Assembly (NCBI GenBank): GCA_038213835.1
Contig: JBBQSN010000068.1
Span: 1 to 17,927, forward strand
Direction: 5' to 3'
DNA: 17,927 bases
Origin: JBBQSN01 sp038213835
GTDB lineage: Bacteria; Actinomycetota; Actinomycetes; Actinomycetales; CAWJMD01
The number at the start of each line of letters is the position of its first letter. The stretch's first letter is position 1. The position numbers were made by a program, and so were the translations under genes. Shown one piece after another: positions 1-8,145 of this stretch. Below the pieces are notes generated by a model that made no database searches, was not told the DNA's origin, and was given only the letters and a program-made list of their open reading frames with translations.

Positions 1-1771
1 CGAGGCCGAACTGAGGGTGGCCCGGCTCCAGCTCGCCACCGGTGCGCCAGCCGCGGCCAGGGTGACCGCGGCACGGGCCGCCGGCCAGCTGCGTCGCCAG
101 CGCCGGTCCCCGTGGGTCGCGCGGGCGGTCCTGGTCGAGCAGCAGGCGAACGAGCAGCGGGACGCCAGGGTGCTCCGGCGGGTGGCGCGCGTGCTCGACG
201 ACGCCGGGCTCGTCCACGACGCGGTCGCCGCCCACCTGGCGGCAGGGCGGGCAGCCGCCGCAGGGGGTGATCGCGACGCAGCACGCGCGAGCCTGACGAT
301 GGCCGCGGCGCGGTCGCGGCGGGCGCCGCTGCTCGTCCGGCTCAGCGGCCGCCTCGCCCTCGCCGAACGCGCCGTCCTGCAGGAGGAGCCGGTGACGACC
401 GTGGTGCGCGCCTGCCGGCAGGGTCTGGACGACCTCGCGGCGCACCGGCTGACACTGCCGTCGGACGAGCTGCGGGCGCTGGCCGCCGGCCACGGCGTGG
501 AGCTGGCACGGCTCGGGCTGAGAGCCCTGCTCCCGAAGGCCTCACCTGCTCGCGTGCTGGGATGGCTCGAGCTGATGCGAGCCGCGGCCATCGGCGGGAC
601 GACCAGGATGCCGACGGCACAGGACGACCGGCTGAACCGGTTGCGGGCCCTGCACGGCGAGCTGTCCGCGACCCGGTCCCGGGCCGAGCCCGACCCGCCG
701 CACCTGCTGTCCGAGGTCGCCGACCTCGAGGACGCCCTGCGACGCGGGGCCTGGCTCGGCGACGGCGCCGTCGACGCCGCCGGACGCGTCGGGCTCGCCG
801 ACCTGCGCGAGCGGCTCGAGGACCACGTGCTGGTGGAGTACGCCGAGCTGGACGGCCGGGTGCTGGCCGTCGTCGTCGGCCGTCGCCTCGTGCGGGTCGT
901 CGACCTCGGACCGGTCGCGCCGATCCAGAGGGCCACGGGCATGCTGCACTTCGCGCTGCGGCGCCTGACCGTGCCCGGCCTGGACCCCGCACGGGCCGAG
1001 CTCGTGGGCGGGTCGGCCCGAACCACCCTGGACCGGCTCGGCGCCCTGTTGGTGGCTCCCCTGCGCCTCGACCCGGACAGACCCCTCGTCGTCGCCCCCG
1101 TGGGGGCGTTGCAGCTGGTGCCGTGGGCCTCCCTGCACGGCGGCCCGGTCTCGGTGGCGCCGTCGGCATCGCTGTGGGCCGCGACGGCCGGTCCGGCACT
1201 CACCGGCAACGCCCGGCAGGGCGTGGTGCTCGTGGCCGGCCCCGACCTGCCGGGTGCCGACGACGAGGTCGCTCGGCTCGCAGAGGTCCACCTCGGTGCC
1301 GACGTGCTGGTCGGGGACGCCGCCCGGGCGACCGACGTGCTGGCCGCCCTACGGGGCTCCGCCCTGGTGCACCTGTCGTGCCACGGGACGGTGCGCTCGG
1401 ACAGCCCCACCTTCTCGGCGCTGCAGATGGCAGACGGCCCCCTCACCCTGCACGAGATCCTCACGAGCGGAACGGCTCCCGAGCGGGTCGTGCTCGCAGC
1501 CTGCGACTCGGCGGTGGAGACGACCTACCCGGGCGACGAGGCGCTGGGCTTCGTCAGCGCCCTGCTCTCCCACGGGTCGCGCGCTGTGGTGGCCAGCACC
1601 GTCCTGGTCCCCGACCGGGCCGCGGTGCCCCTGATGGTCGCGCTGCACGAGGGACTGGCCCGTGGGCTCAGCGCGGCCGACGCCCTCCACACCGCCCGCG
1701 CAGGCGCCGAGACCGATTCTCCTGCAGGCTTCGTGGCCTCGTGCGCCTTCACCGCCTTCGGGGCCGGCTGA
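1..1771 (+). CDS. CHAT-domain (caspase-like) protease, 5'-truncated by window edge
   Basis: This is the C-terminal part of a CHAT-domain protein, a clan CD cysteine peptidase related to caspases and separase. The reading frame is already open at base 2, so the true start lies outside the window; the first in-window GTG is at 17, giving 584 residues. Numbered from that GTG, residues 1 to about 230 are Ala/Arg/Leu-rich helices that look like degenerate TPR-type repeats. The CHAT domain fills the C-terminal half. The catalytic dyad is visible as His456 in HLSCHG and Cys496 in AACDS, followed by the family's GDEALGF segment and a final helix with GLSAADAL. The gene converges on the CIS block, with only 3 bases between its stop and the stop of the LuxR-type gene. 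CHAT proteins often act in bacterial defence or programmed death by cleaving partners; the substrate here is unknown. Family assignment is firm; a link to the injection system is inference from position. Confidence 0.9.
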   Translation, partial: EAELRVARLQLATGAPAAARVTAARAAGQLRRQRRSPWVARAVLVEQQANEQRDARVLRRVARVLDDAGLVHDAVAAHLAAGRAAAAGGDRDAARASLTMAAARSRRAPLLVRLSGRLALAERAVLQEEPVTTVVRACRQGLDDLAAHRLTLPSDELRALAAGHGVELARLGLRALLPKASPARVLGWLELMRAAAIGGTTRMPTAQDDRLNRLRALHGELSATRSRAEPDPPHLLSEVADLEDALRRGAWLGDGAVDAAGRVGLADLRERLEDHVLVEYAELDGRVLAVVVGRRLVRVVDLGPVAPIQRATGMLHFALRRLTVPGLDPARAELVGGSARTTLDRLGALLVAPLRLDPDRPLVVAPVGALQLVPWASLHGGPVSVAPSASLWAATAGPALTGNARQGVVLVAGPDLPGADDEVARLAEVHLGADVLVGDAARATDVLAALRGSALVHLSCHGTVRSDSPTFSALQMADGPLTLHEILTSGTAPERVVLAACDSAVETTYPGDEALGFVSALLSHGSRAVVASTVLVPDRAAVPLMVALHEGLARGLSAADALHTARAGAETDSPAGFVASCAFTAFGAG

Positions 1772-1774
1772 GTC

Positions 1775-2014
1775 TCAGACCAGCCCCGCCCGGACGGCCA
1801 CGGCGACGGCGTGGGTACGGTTCCGCAGGCCGTGCCGGGTCGTCAGGTCGTAGACGACGTTCTTGATCGTCCGCTCGCTCCAGCACAGGGCCCCGGCGAC
1901 CTCGCGGGTCGACATCCCCTGCGCCAGGAGCCTCAGCACCGCGATCTCACGGTCCGACCAGGCGAGTCGGGCAGGCGGGCCGAGGTCGGGGACGACCCCT
2001 TCCACGGTGCTCAT
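1775..2014 (-). CDS. HTH-only LuxR/GerE-type transcriptional regulator
   Basis: A 79-residue protein consisting almost entirely of a LuxR-type DNA-binding domain. Residues 17-79 follow the family pattern: WSDREIAVLRLLAQG, then STREVAGAL, the recognition-helix region WSERTIKNVV, then RNRTHAVAVAVRAGL. There is no receiver, PAS, or ATPase domain, so it resembles stand-alone GerE-like regulators. The ATG at 2014 is preceded by a GGTGAGGG Shine-Dalgarno-like stretch. The gene lies 7 bases after the stop of the CisA-like gene and reads in the same direction, so it is probably the last gene of the CIS transcript. It may act on the CIS promoter or respond to the kinase encoded at the other end of the window, but no regulatory target is visible. 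Family confidence is high; role is inference. Confidence 0.88.
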   Translation of the reverse strand: MSTVEGVVPDLGPPARLAWSDREIAVLRLLAQGMSTREVAGALCWSERTIKNVVYDLTTRHGLRNRTHAVAVAVRAGLV

Positions 2015-2021
2015 CGGACCC

Positions 2022-3083
2022 TCACCGGCTCGTGTGGAAGGAGAGCTCGGTCAACGAGGCGTCCTCCCCCTCCTGCCCGGGGTACACGTCCACGATCGTC
2101 AGGGTCAGTTCGCTGACCGCGGTCCCGGCCAGGGGGTAGGTGCGGAACTCCGCGGTGTCCGCGAGCTCGAGCCGCGCGGTGGCCGGCTTGCCCGCTACGT
2201 CGACCATGTCGACCTGGACGGTTCGCAGCCGCGGCTGCTGGGCGAACGCCGTCTCGGTCGCGCCGTTGGTGATCCCGATCCGGGCGAGGTCCGTGGGAGT
2301 GGCGAACGAGACCGACAGCGTCGCACCGATCCCCGGTCCCTCGCGCGCCTCCGACCAGTAGCTGCTGGAGTTCTGGTCGATCGCAGCGACGGCGGCGTGA
2401 CCCTCCTGCGCCGAGTCAGCGACCGCCCCCGCCGGGGTGACCGCGACGAGCTCCGGCGCGATCTTCTCCCGCACCGAGTCGTAGGTCTCGAACGCCCACG
2501 TGGTCGCCTTGGCCCGCAGCGGCGAGAGCCCGAGCCCGAACAGGGAGAGCACCATCAGCGGGACCGCCAGCTTCCCGACGTTGACCTTGCTCGGCCACCG
2601 CAGGCCACGACGCCGGTCCTGACGCGCCGCGTGGCGCTCCCAGGACCGCGGCCGCTCACCGGCGCCACGCGGGTCGCGGCTGCGACCGAACGGCCAGAGC
2701 GGCCGGACCCAGCGGGCGAACCAGCCGGGTCGAGCGTCGGGCACGGGGTCGGCGAGGAGCTCGCCGCAGCTTCGGCAGAAGGCGCGACCGGTCGCGTTGC
2801 CGGAACCGCAGGATCCGCAGAACAGGTCGCGCGGTCCGTCCGAGGCCGCGCGGCGCGGGGCCGGCCGCTGGGCCTCCGGCTGCGGCACCCGGTGCTCGAG
2901 AGCAGGGTTTGGGTCCGGAGCGAGGGGTACGTCTCCCGCGGCGACGGGCACAGCGACCGGTGTGGCGACGGTCCGGGCCTCTGCCGGTGCGCCGTCCCAC
3001 TCAAGGAACGCGCTGCACGACCCGCAGAAGGTGTCGTCGGGGGCGTTCGCACCGCCGCAGCCGGTGCAGGTGATGGTGGTCAT
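2022..3083 (-). CDS. Zinc-ribbon, single-TM, discoidin-like membrane protein (CisA-like candidate)
   Basis: A 353-residue predicted bitopic membrane protein. Residues 6-23 and 89-106 are two zinc ribbons, each with paired CxxC motifs (CTGC/CGSC and CGSC/CRSC). A Pro/Ala-rich linker lies between them. A basic stretch precedes a hydrophobic segment at about 171-190, the only transmembrane candidate. The remainder (about 213-353) looks like a discoidin/F5-8 or NADase-type glycan-binding beta-sandwich, with SYWSEAREGPG and DLARIGITNGA. The positive-inside rule puts the zinc ribbons in the cytoplasm and the beta-sandwich outside. The frame could extend to 3458, but the ATG at 3083 has a near-perfect Shine-Dalgarno and overlaps the upstream stop as ATGA. 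The architecture and cluster position fit CisA, the membrane adaptor of the Streptomyces coelicolor cytoplasmic CIS. Orthology is inferred, not aligned. Confidence 0.82.
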   Translation of the reverse strand: MTTITCTGCGGANAPDDTFCGSCSAFLEWDGAPAEARTVATPVAVPVAAGDVPLAPDPNPALEHRVPQPEAQRPAPRRAASDGPRDLFCGSCGSGNATGRAFCRSCGELLADPVPDARPGWFARWVRPLWPFGRSRDPRGAGERPRSWERHAARQDRRRGLRWPSKVNVGKLAVPLMVLSLFGLGLSPLRAKATTWAFETYDSVREKIAPELVAVTPAGAVADSAQEGHAAVAAIDQNSSSYWSEAREGPGIGATLSVSFATPTDLARIGITNGATETAFAQQPRLRTVQVDMVDVAGKPATARLELADTAEFRTYPLAGTAVSELTLTIVDVYPGQEGEDASLTELSFHTSR

Positions 3084-3649
3084 GTCTCCTCCTGGTCGTG
3101 CTGGTCGCGCTGGTCGTCCTCGAAGGTCACGGTCACGGGCAGGTGGGCCGGTGTCGATCGACGGACCAGCCGCCGCACGAGGGCGCGGTCGCACCGGCCG
3201 AGCACCACCACGTCGACGGCGGCCACCGCCGGTGCGTCCGGCGGAGTCGAACCTGCTGTCCCCGACCAGATCACGCCGCCACGGTCGTGCACCCTGACGT
3301 CGACCCCGCAGAGCCGGCCGAGCTCGTCGGCCAGGGCCGGGGCCGTCCCACGGCGGGCGCCGATCGAAGCCGCCACCGGCACGAACGCGCGCAGTGCCGC
3401 CGTCCGCTCGTGCTCCCCCATCTCGTCCGGGGGGGCTGCGACCCAGTGGCCGAGCCACGCGAGGAAGTCCGCGGGAGCGGTGCCCGGGTCGAGGTAGGCG
3501 GTGAGGTTGTCGTAGGAGCCGACGGCCGGCGCGAGCACGGTGTCGAGGGCGGAGGTGAAGCGTCGGGCGTAGTCGTCCTCGGCCAGCAGGCGGGGCAGCC
3601 CGGTCGACAACGGCACCGCGGTCGGCAGGTCGGGCACTAGTCCTCGCAC
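3080..3649 (-). CDS. Phage tail protein I-like baseplate protein
   Basis: A protein of 185-189 residues resembling the tail protein I / P2 gpI family that closes many CIS baseplate operons. Visible features are an N-terminal FTSALDTVLAPAV helix, the YLDPGTAPADFLAWLGHWV segment typical of this family, a basic helix with SIGARRGTAPAL, and a C-terminal half with WSGTAGS. In phage tails this family helps attach fibres to the baseplate; here it probably completes the wedge. Two starts are possible. The GTG at 3649 overlaps the J-like gene by 13 bases and has no clear Shine-Dalgarno. The GTG at 3637 overlaps its stop as TAGTG and has GAGGA 3 bases upstream. The longer form is given. The stop overlaps the CisA-like start as ATGA. 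Confidence 0.8.
   Translation of the reverse strand: MRGLVPDLPTAVPLSTGLPRLLAEDDYARRFTSALDTVLAPAVGSYDNLTAYLDPGTAPADFLAWLGHWVAAPPDEMGEHERTAALRAFVPVAASIGARRGTAPALADELGRLCGVDVRVHDRGGVIWSGTAGSTPPDAPAVAAVDVVVLGRCDRALVRRLVRRSTPAHLPVTVTFEDDQRDQHDQEET
3087..3093 (-). promoter_or_regulatory. Strong ribosome binding site for the CisA-like gene
   Basis: On the minus strand the sequence AGGAGGA ends 3 bases before the ATG at 3083 (AGGAGG with a 4-base spacer). It is the strongest Shine-Dalgarno I see in the block and decides this start over the longer upstream frame. It lies inside the 3' end of the tail protein I-like gene, so it may lift expression of the membrane protein above that of its neighbour. 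Confidence 0.75.
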
Positions 3650-5580
3650 GGTGTCACCCGCACCTGGTGGTCGTAGCCGAAGACCAACGCCGTCGGCTCG
3701 AGCTCGACCTTGCGGGTCGCCTCGCCCCGGGTGCCGGTGACCGGGTCGGCCGGGAAGAGCCGCACGTCCTCGACCACGTCGACCCCACGCACCCTCTGCA
3801 GCACGGCGAAGACCTCGCCGTACTGCACCGAGCGGCCGAACTCCCAGCCGCGGCCGTCGGCGCCCCCGTGCACCGGGTCGTGGTGCTGCTGCAGCGCCTC
3901 CAGCGCCGCGGAGTGCACCGTCTGCGGGGCGTGGCCGGGCAGGGCGCGCAGGTGCGCCACGACGGTGAGACCCCGGTAGACCGGCGGCTCCACGACCACG
4001 CGCGCGCCGATGACGCGCCGCTCCTCGATGGCGGCCGCCACCCGACGCAACGTGTCGTCGGCCGGCTGCAGGTCCTCGAACGGGCGCCGGCCGGTCCCGT
4101 CCCCGCTGGCCGGCACGAGCAGCACCCGGACCGTCCCGTCAGGCTCCGGTACGCACCGCACGCGGGCCACCTCGGGAGCGGCGGTCGCTGCGACCTGCTC
4201 GTAGTCCTCCTGCGTGACGGCGCGGTGGGTGCCCCTGAGCTCCAACGGGCCCCTCAGCTTGGCGTTCTCGACGTCCTCGGCGTCGCGACCGCCCCGGGCG
4301 GCGACCCGGTTGCCCACGCGCGACACGTACGGGATCGAGGACCGCAGCACCTCGAGGGCGTACGCGCCGACGTTGCCGGCCGCCCCGCCACCGGTCCGGT
4401 ACGCCCGCAGCCGCAGCGTGGCCCCGCGAGCCGGCACCGCCCCGTACTGCCGCACGGTGCCGTCCATCAGCCGCACGCAGGGTCCGAGCGAGAGCGTCCC
4501 GGTCACGGCGTCGAGCACGAAGTGCCGGTCGTCCGGCCCGCTGTCGGCGAAGGAGTGCACCTGGGTCCACTCCTGCCACCCGGTCCCGTCGTCCGAGACC
4601 TCCACCACCAGGGGGTGGTCGGTCGGCAGCACCGGTGCGCGACCCACCGTGAAGCGCTGGCCGGAGACGCCCTCGGCCGTGCCGAGGGTCTCCAGCAGGA
4701 CCAGCCGGGCGTCGACCGCCTCGACCGTCCCGCCGATCGTGAACGCCTGGGCGCCGCGCAGTCTCGGGGAGGCCGAGTACCCCGGCGCCCCGTCCGGGGG
4801 CGTGACCACGCGGGCGCGCACCCACCCCGCCCGCAGACCCGCCACCACCGACGTGGTGTGGTCCTGCGGAAGGTGCAGCACGACGTCACCGGCCTTGTTG
4901 AGCGCCCGGGTCTCGTCGCGCTCGAGGCCGCACGGCCGCCAGCCGTCGGCGGTCCAGGCCTCCCAGACCAGCGGCGGGCGGTCCGGGTCGACCCCGATGC
5001 CGTCCACGTGGCACCCGAGCCGGAGCGCGACGACGCAGGACGGCGCCGCCTGCGACAGCCCGAACATGAGCGTCTCCTCCGGCTGGGGGACGTCGGAGAA
5101 GCAGCGCACCCACGGGCCGCCGTCGATCTCCTCGGTGTGGTCGACGCCGTTCCCGCGGGCATCGACGGTGCGCAGCCCCTCGAGCCGGGTGGGGACGACG
5201 GCGAGGTCCTTCGTCGACCCGAACACGCGCGGCTCGACGTCCGGGGTGCGGCGGGTGGCGACCTCCGTCCCGGCGGGGACGCGCACGACCTCCCGCTGCG
5301 GCGCCGACAGCCAGAAGGTCACGGGTGACCGGGCGGCCGTCGCCGGGAAGAGCCGGACCCCGATGAGCTCGAGGAACTTGACGTAGTGCAGGTCCGGGAC
5401 GCGGTTCAGCCGGTACACGACCTGGTCGGCCATGGCTGCGAACGCCTCGATCAGGGTCACCCCGGGATCGGAGACGTTGTGGTCGGTCCACTCGGGGCAG
5501 CGCTGCTGCACCATCCGCTTCGCGTCGTCGACGAAGTCCTGGAACCGGCGGTCGTCCAGGTCGGGCACCGGCAGGCTCAT
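3637..5580 (-). CDS. Baseplate J-like wedge protein
   Basis: A 647-residue baseplate assembly protein of the large J-like type found in CIS clusters (Afp11/Pvc11 class). The N-terminus, MSLPVPDLDDRRFQDFVDDA, is followed by WTDHNVSDPGVTLIEAFA and YRLNRVPDLHYVKFLELIG, which are characteristic of the family. The middle is a beta-rich region with Trp-rich segments, and the C-terminal part (RGTHRAVTQEDYEQVA, then VRVLLVPAS and FGRSVQYGEVFAVLQRV) is the wedge-forming portion. It should form the ring joining hub to sheath. The frame stays open to 5820, but that stretch covers the neighbouring gene. The ATG at 5580 overlaps the upstream stop as TGATG and gives the canonical N-terminus. No second large Afp12-like wedge gene is present. 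Confidence 0.93.
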   Translation of the reverse strand: MSLPVPDLDDRRFQDFVDDAKRMVQQRCPEWTDHNVSDPGVTLIEAFAAMADQVVYRLNRVPDLHYVKFLELIGVRLFPATAARSPVTFWLSAPQREVVRVPAGTEVATRRTPDVEPRVFGSTKDLAVVPTRLEGLRTVDARGNGVDHTEEIDGGPWVRCFSDVPQPEETLMFGLSQAAPSCVVALRLGCHVDGIGVDPDRPPLVWEAWTADGWRPCGLERDETRALNKAGDVVLHLPQDHTTSVVAGLRAGWVRARVVTPPDGAPGYSASPRLRGAQAFTIGGTVEAVDARLVLLETLGTAEGVSGQRFTVGRAPVLPTDHPLVVEVSDDGTGWQEWTQVHSFADSGPDDRHFVLDAVTGTLSLGPCVRLMDGTVRQYGAVPARGATLRLRAYRTGGGAAGNVGAYALEVLRSSIPYVSRVGNRVAARGGRDAEDVENAKLRGPLELRGTHRAVTQEDYEQVAATAAPEVARVRCVPEPDGTVRVLLVPASGDGTGRRPFEDLQPADDTLRRVAAAIEERRVIGARVVVEPPVYRGLTVVAHLRALPGHAPQTVHSAALEALQQHHDPVHGGADGRGWEFGRSVQYGEVFAVLQRVRGVDVVEDVRLFPADPVTGTRGEATRKVELEPTALVFGYDHQVRVTPCED

Positions 5581-5984
5581 CACTCGTGCTCCGGGATCGA
5601 GTAGAAGGGGAAGACCAGGTTGCGCTGGTCGTTGGTGGACCGGACCCGGTAGGAGACGTCGACGAGGAGCGTCGCCGGTGACGTCGGGTCCGGTCGGACG
5701 TCCACGTCGGCGACCTCGATGCGCGGCACCCAGCGGGTCAGCGACTGCGTGACCTCGAAGGCGACGGCACCGGCCAGGGCCTGGTCGAGGGTGCCGAACA
5801 CGAGGTCGTGGATGCCGCAACCGAACTCGGGGCGCATCGGCCGCTCGCCCTTGGCGGTGCCGAGGACGAGCAGCATCGCCTGCTCGACGTTCCGGGTGCC
5901 GCTCACCATGGCGGTCCCTCCGGACGGGTTGGCGGCCAGGGGGAATGCGAAACCCGTCCCGACGAAGTCGATCTGGGTGGCCAT
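5580..5984 (-). CDS. GPW/gp25-like baseplate wedge protein
   Basis: A 134-residue protein of the T4 gp25/P2 gpW family (Afp9 class), a small baseplate component that connects to the first sheath ring. The N-terminal GTGFAFPLAANPSGG is followed by the family's hallmark block NVEQAMLLVLGTAKGERPM and then RPEFGCGIHDLVFG, where the conserved region that packs against the sheath lies. The C-terminal part (VEVADVDVRPD-like, then DVSYRVRSTNDQRN) is a beta-sheet. The ATG at 5984 lies one base after the PAAR gene stop. A GTG at 5993 in the same frame would add three residues (MAD) and overlap the PAAR gene by 8 bases; I prefer the ATG. Gene order after PAAR and before J matches actinobacterial CIS loci. 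Confidence 0.92.
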   Translation of the reverse strand: MATQIDFVGTGFAFPLAANPSGGTAMVSGTRNVEQAMLLVLGTAKGERPMRPEFGCGIHDLVFGTLDQALAGAVAFEVTQSLTRWVPRIEVADVDVRPDPTSPATLLVDVSYRVRSTNDQRNLVFPFYSIPEHE

Positions 5985-5985
5985 G

Positions 5986-6378
5986 TCAGCCACCGACCTG
6001 GACGGTGGCGGCTGTCCCCACGAGGGTCGCGCCGGGCATGCCGCACGCTGTGCACGCGTCGCCCGAGCGAGCCAGCGGGGTGCCGCCGGCGAGCACCGTC
6101 CCGCTGCCCTGCATCACGGCGCCCAGCTGGGCCGGGGGCGCCATGAAGGGGTCGCTGGGGTGCAACCCGACCTGGGGTGGCGTGCACTGCCCCTGGGCAC
6201 CCACGACCACCACGGGCGTGCCGCCGACCTGCACGGTGGCGCAGGTGCCCGTCGTCACGGGGGCGCTGAACGGCATCGGCGGGCCGGGCTGCGGCGCACC
6301 GGACGCCGGGTTCGGCACCAGGTGGATCGAGCAGGTGGCCGTGATGCGGTCGCCGAGGACCGCTGCGGGGGCTCCCAT
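5986..6378 (-). CDS. PAAR-domain spike tip protein
   Basis: A 130-residue PAAR-type protein (Afp10 class) that should cap the VgrG-like trimer with a sharp metal-bound tip. It begins MGAPAAVLGDRITATCSIHL and contains Gly/Pro-rich turns and short beta strands throughout. His19 and the Cys residues of the C-terminal SGDACTACGMPGA segment are candidate metal ligands. The protein ends in ATVQVGG. A good Shine-Dalgarno (AAGGAGA) lies upstream of the ATG at 6378. It carries no C-terminal toxin extension, so it is a structural tip and not an evolved effector. The stop is one base from the start of the gp25-like gene. Confidence 0.92.
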   Translation of the reverse strand: MGAPAAVLGDRITATCSIHLVPNPASGAPQPGPPMPFSAPVTTGTCATVQVGGTPVVVVGAQGQCTPPQVGLHPSDPFMAPPAQLGAVMQGSGTVLAGGTPLARSGDACTACGMPGATLVGTAATVQVGG

Positions 6379-6420
6379 CGGGATCTCCTTCGTGGACGTG
6401 CGGTGGGTGGAGCCGGGACG

Positions 6421-8145
6421 TTAGTTCAGCGTGATGAGGCCGCCGGAGACCTCGACCGTCGGTCCACCGTCGATGCTCACGCCGCCGGATCCTCTGAGGG
6501 TCAACGTGCTTCCTGCCTCGAGGCTGATCGAGCCGTCGCTGGTGATGCTGACCTCGCGCGACCCGCAGATGGTCACGGACCCGTCGGAGCTGATCGCGAT
6601 CGTGGTGTCGGTCTGCTTCATCGAGATCCGGAGCGAGTCGTCACCGCTGAGCAGCGCCGCGCCGCTCTTGGCGTCGTCGTCGAGGAAGACCAGCCGGTGT
6701 CCTGCCTTGGAGACGAACCCGCGTCGCCTGACTGCTCCGGTCGAGGCGTCGACGAGCCCGTCGCCGAGCCGCGGGAGGTCGACGCCGTTGTAGAGGCTCC
6801 CGACCACGTACGGCCGGCGGGTGTCACCGTGCTCGAACGCGACGAGCACCTCGTCGTTGACCTCGGGCAGCCACACCGCGCCGCGCTGGTCGCCGGCACC
6901 GAGCTGGGCGACCCGGGCCCACCAGCTCTCGTAGTCGTCGGACAGCCACGGGAAGGAGAGCTTGACCCGACCGGCCCGGTCCGGGTCGTCCACGTCGGTG
7001 ACGATCGCGACGACGACGCCGTGCACCAGGGCCGGTGCAGCGGACCCTCCTGTGAGGTGCAGCGTCGAGCGGTCCTGCTTCCCGCTGACCCCGAGGTAGG
7101 TGCGGTATCCGGCGTCGTCGTACACGTGCCGGGCCGTGGTCAGCGTGTACCGGCCGTCGAACGGCCAACCGGCGTGGCCGACCGAGACCGCGACGCCGGC
7201 CCGCAGCCGCGGGTCCCCAGTCGCCACCCCGTCGGCCTCGGCGTGCACGCCGGCCAGCCCCTCGGCCAACGCCTCGGCGGTGGCGTCGGCCTCTGTCTGG
7301 GAGCCGATCGGACGGGTGACGCAGACGTGCTGGCCACCACCGAAGGCTGCGGAGAGGTCGCTCGGGGTCAGGGGCACCGATGCCGCCGAGGTCGCCGCCG
7401 CGGCCCGCCCGACCACCGCCTGCTTCGCGACCGGGTCCCAGCCGCGCACGGTCACGTCGTCGACCTGGGAACCGGCTGTGACGCGCGGCCGGAACCGGAC
7501 CAGGTTGGTGCCGACCTTCAGCTGCAGCGGGGCGGTGTGCTCGTCGAACGAGCCCGAGGGGTCCGGTGCCTCGGTCGAACTCGTCGGACGGCGCCAGTCC
7601 AGCCGGCCGTCGACGACCCGCAGGTCGTGGCCGGTCTCGCGCGCCCGCGCCGTGAGGAACTCCCAGTCGGTGGCGTTCACCTGGGAAAGGTGCTCGTGCG
7701 TGGTCGACGTCACGTCGACCTGGCCCAGCTCGACGCCGGCCCGATCGGCGACCTGGCGGACGACGTCCGAGTCGGTGACGTCCTGGTAGGTGGCCGTGCG
7801 GCGTCCACGGCTCAGCCGGTGCGACCGGTCGTAGCCGCGCAGGACCGCAGCGGACCCCCCGGGGCCGAGATCACGCTCGAGCGCCGTGATCTCGGCCTGC
7901 ACCAGCTCGGACTGCACGCCGTCCCCGAGGCGGGTCGCGCTGACGACCAGGGTGCTGCCGATCCGCACGCGCAGCTGCTCGAAGACGTCGTGGCCGGGAT
8001 CGCGCAGGCTGACCTGCACCATGTCCGGCTGCTGCAGGCAGGAGTCGACGACGACGGCGGTGACGAGCGCAGCCAGGTCGTCGCGCAGGTCGGCACCGTC
8101 GAGCTGCAGCACCGGCTGCGCGCCGAACTCCCTGATCTCAGCCAC
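6421..8145 (-). CDS. VgrG-like central spike protein
   Basis: A 574-residue fusion of gp27-like and gp5-like parts (Afp8 class). Residues 1 to about 350 form the phage late control D (gpD)-like hub region, which includes DWEFLTARARETGHDLRVVDG. Residues about 375-465 are the gp5 OB-fold, recognisable by DVDDPDRAGRVKLSFPWLSD, VWLPEVNDEVLVAFEHGD and RPYVVGSLYNG. The last 90 or so residues are a Ser/Thr/Gly/Ile-rich beta-prism needle. Three copies should form the spike that PAAR caps. The frame runs to 8412, but the GTG at 8145 overlaps the LysM gene stop by 8 bases and gives the expected N-terminus; the longer form would contain most of the neighbouring LysM coding region. No extra C-terminal toxin domain is present. 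Confidence 0.94.
   Translation of the reverse strand: MAEIREFGAQPVLQLDGADLRDDLAALVTAVVVDSCLQQPDMVQVSLRDPGHDVFEQLRVRIGSTLVVSATRLGDGVQSELVQAEITALERDLGPGGSAAVLRGYDRSHRLSRGRRTATYQDVTDSDVVRQVADRAGVELGQVDVTSTTHEHLSQVNATDWEFLTARARETGHDLRVVDGRLDWRRPTSSTEAPDPSGSFDEHTAPLQLKVGTNLVRFRPRVTAGSQVDDVTVRGWDPVAKQAVVGRAAAATSAASVPLTPSDLSAAFGGGQHVCVTRPIGSQTEADATAEALAEGLAGVHAEADGVATGDPRLRAGVAVSVGHAGWPFDGRYTLTTARHVYDDAGYRTYLGVSGKQDRSTLHLTGGSAAPALVHGVVVAIVTDVDDPDRAGRVKLSFPWLSDDYESWWARVAQLGAGDQRGAVWLPEVNDEVLVAFEHGDTRRPYVVGSLYNGVDLPRLGDGLVDASTGAVRRRGFVSKAGHRLVFLDDDAKSGAALLSGDDSLRISMKQTDTTIAISSDGSVTICGSREVSITSDGSISLEAGSTLTLRGSGGVSIDGGPTVEVSGGLITLN

Noticed and set aside
1769..1777. Bidirectional terminator between the CHAT gene and the LuxR-type gene
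   Set aside because: Only 3 bases separate the stops and the TGAGTCTCA sequence is too short to form a stable stem.
3084..3458. Extended N-terminus of the zinc-ribbon membrane protein
   Set aside because: It overlaps the tail protein I-like gene, and a strong ribosome binding site marks the ATG at 3083.
5581..5820. Extended N-terminus of the baseplate J-like gene
   Set aside because: The extension overlaps the gp25-like gene completely; the ATG at 5580 has TGATG coupling and the canonical family start.
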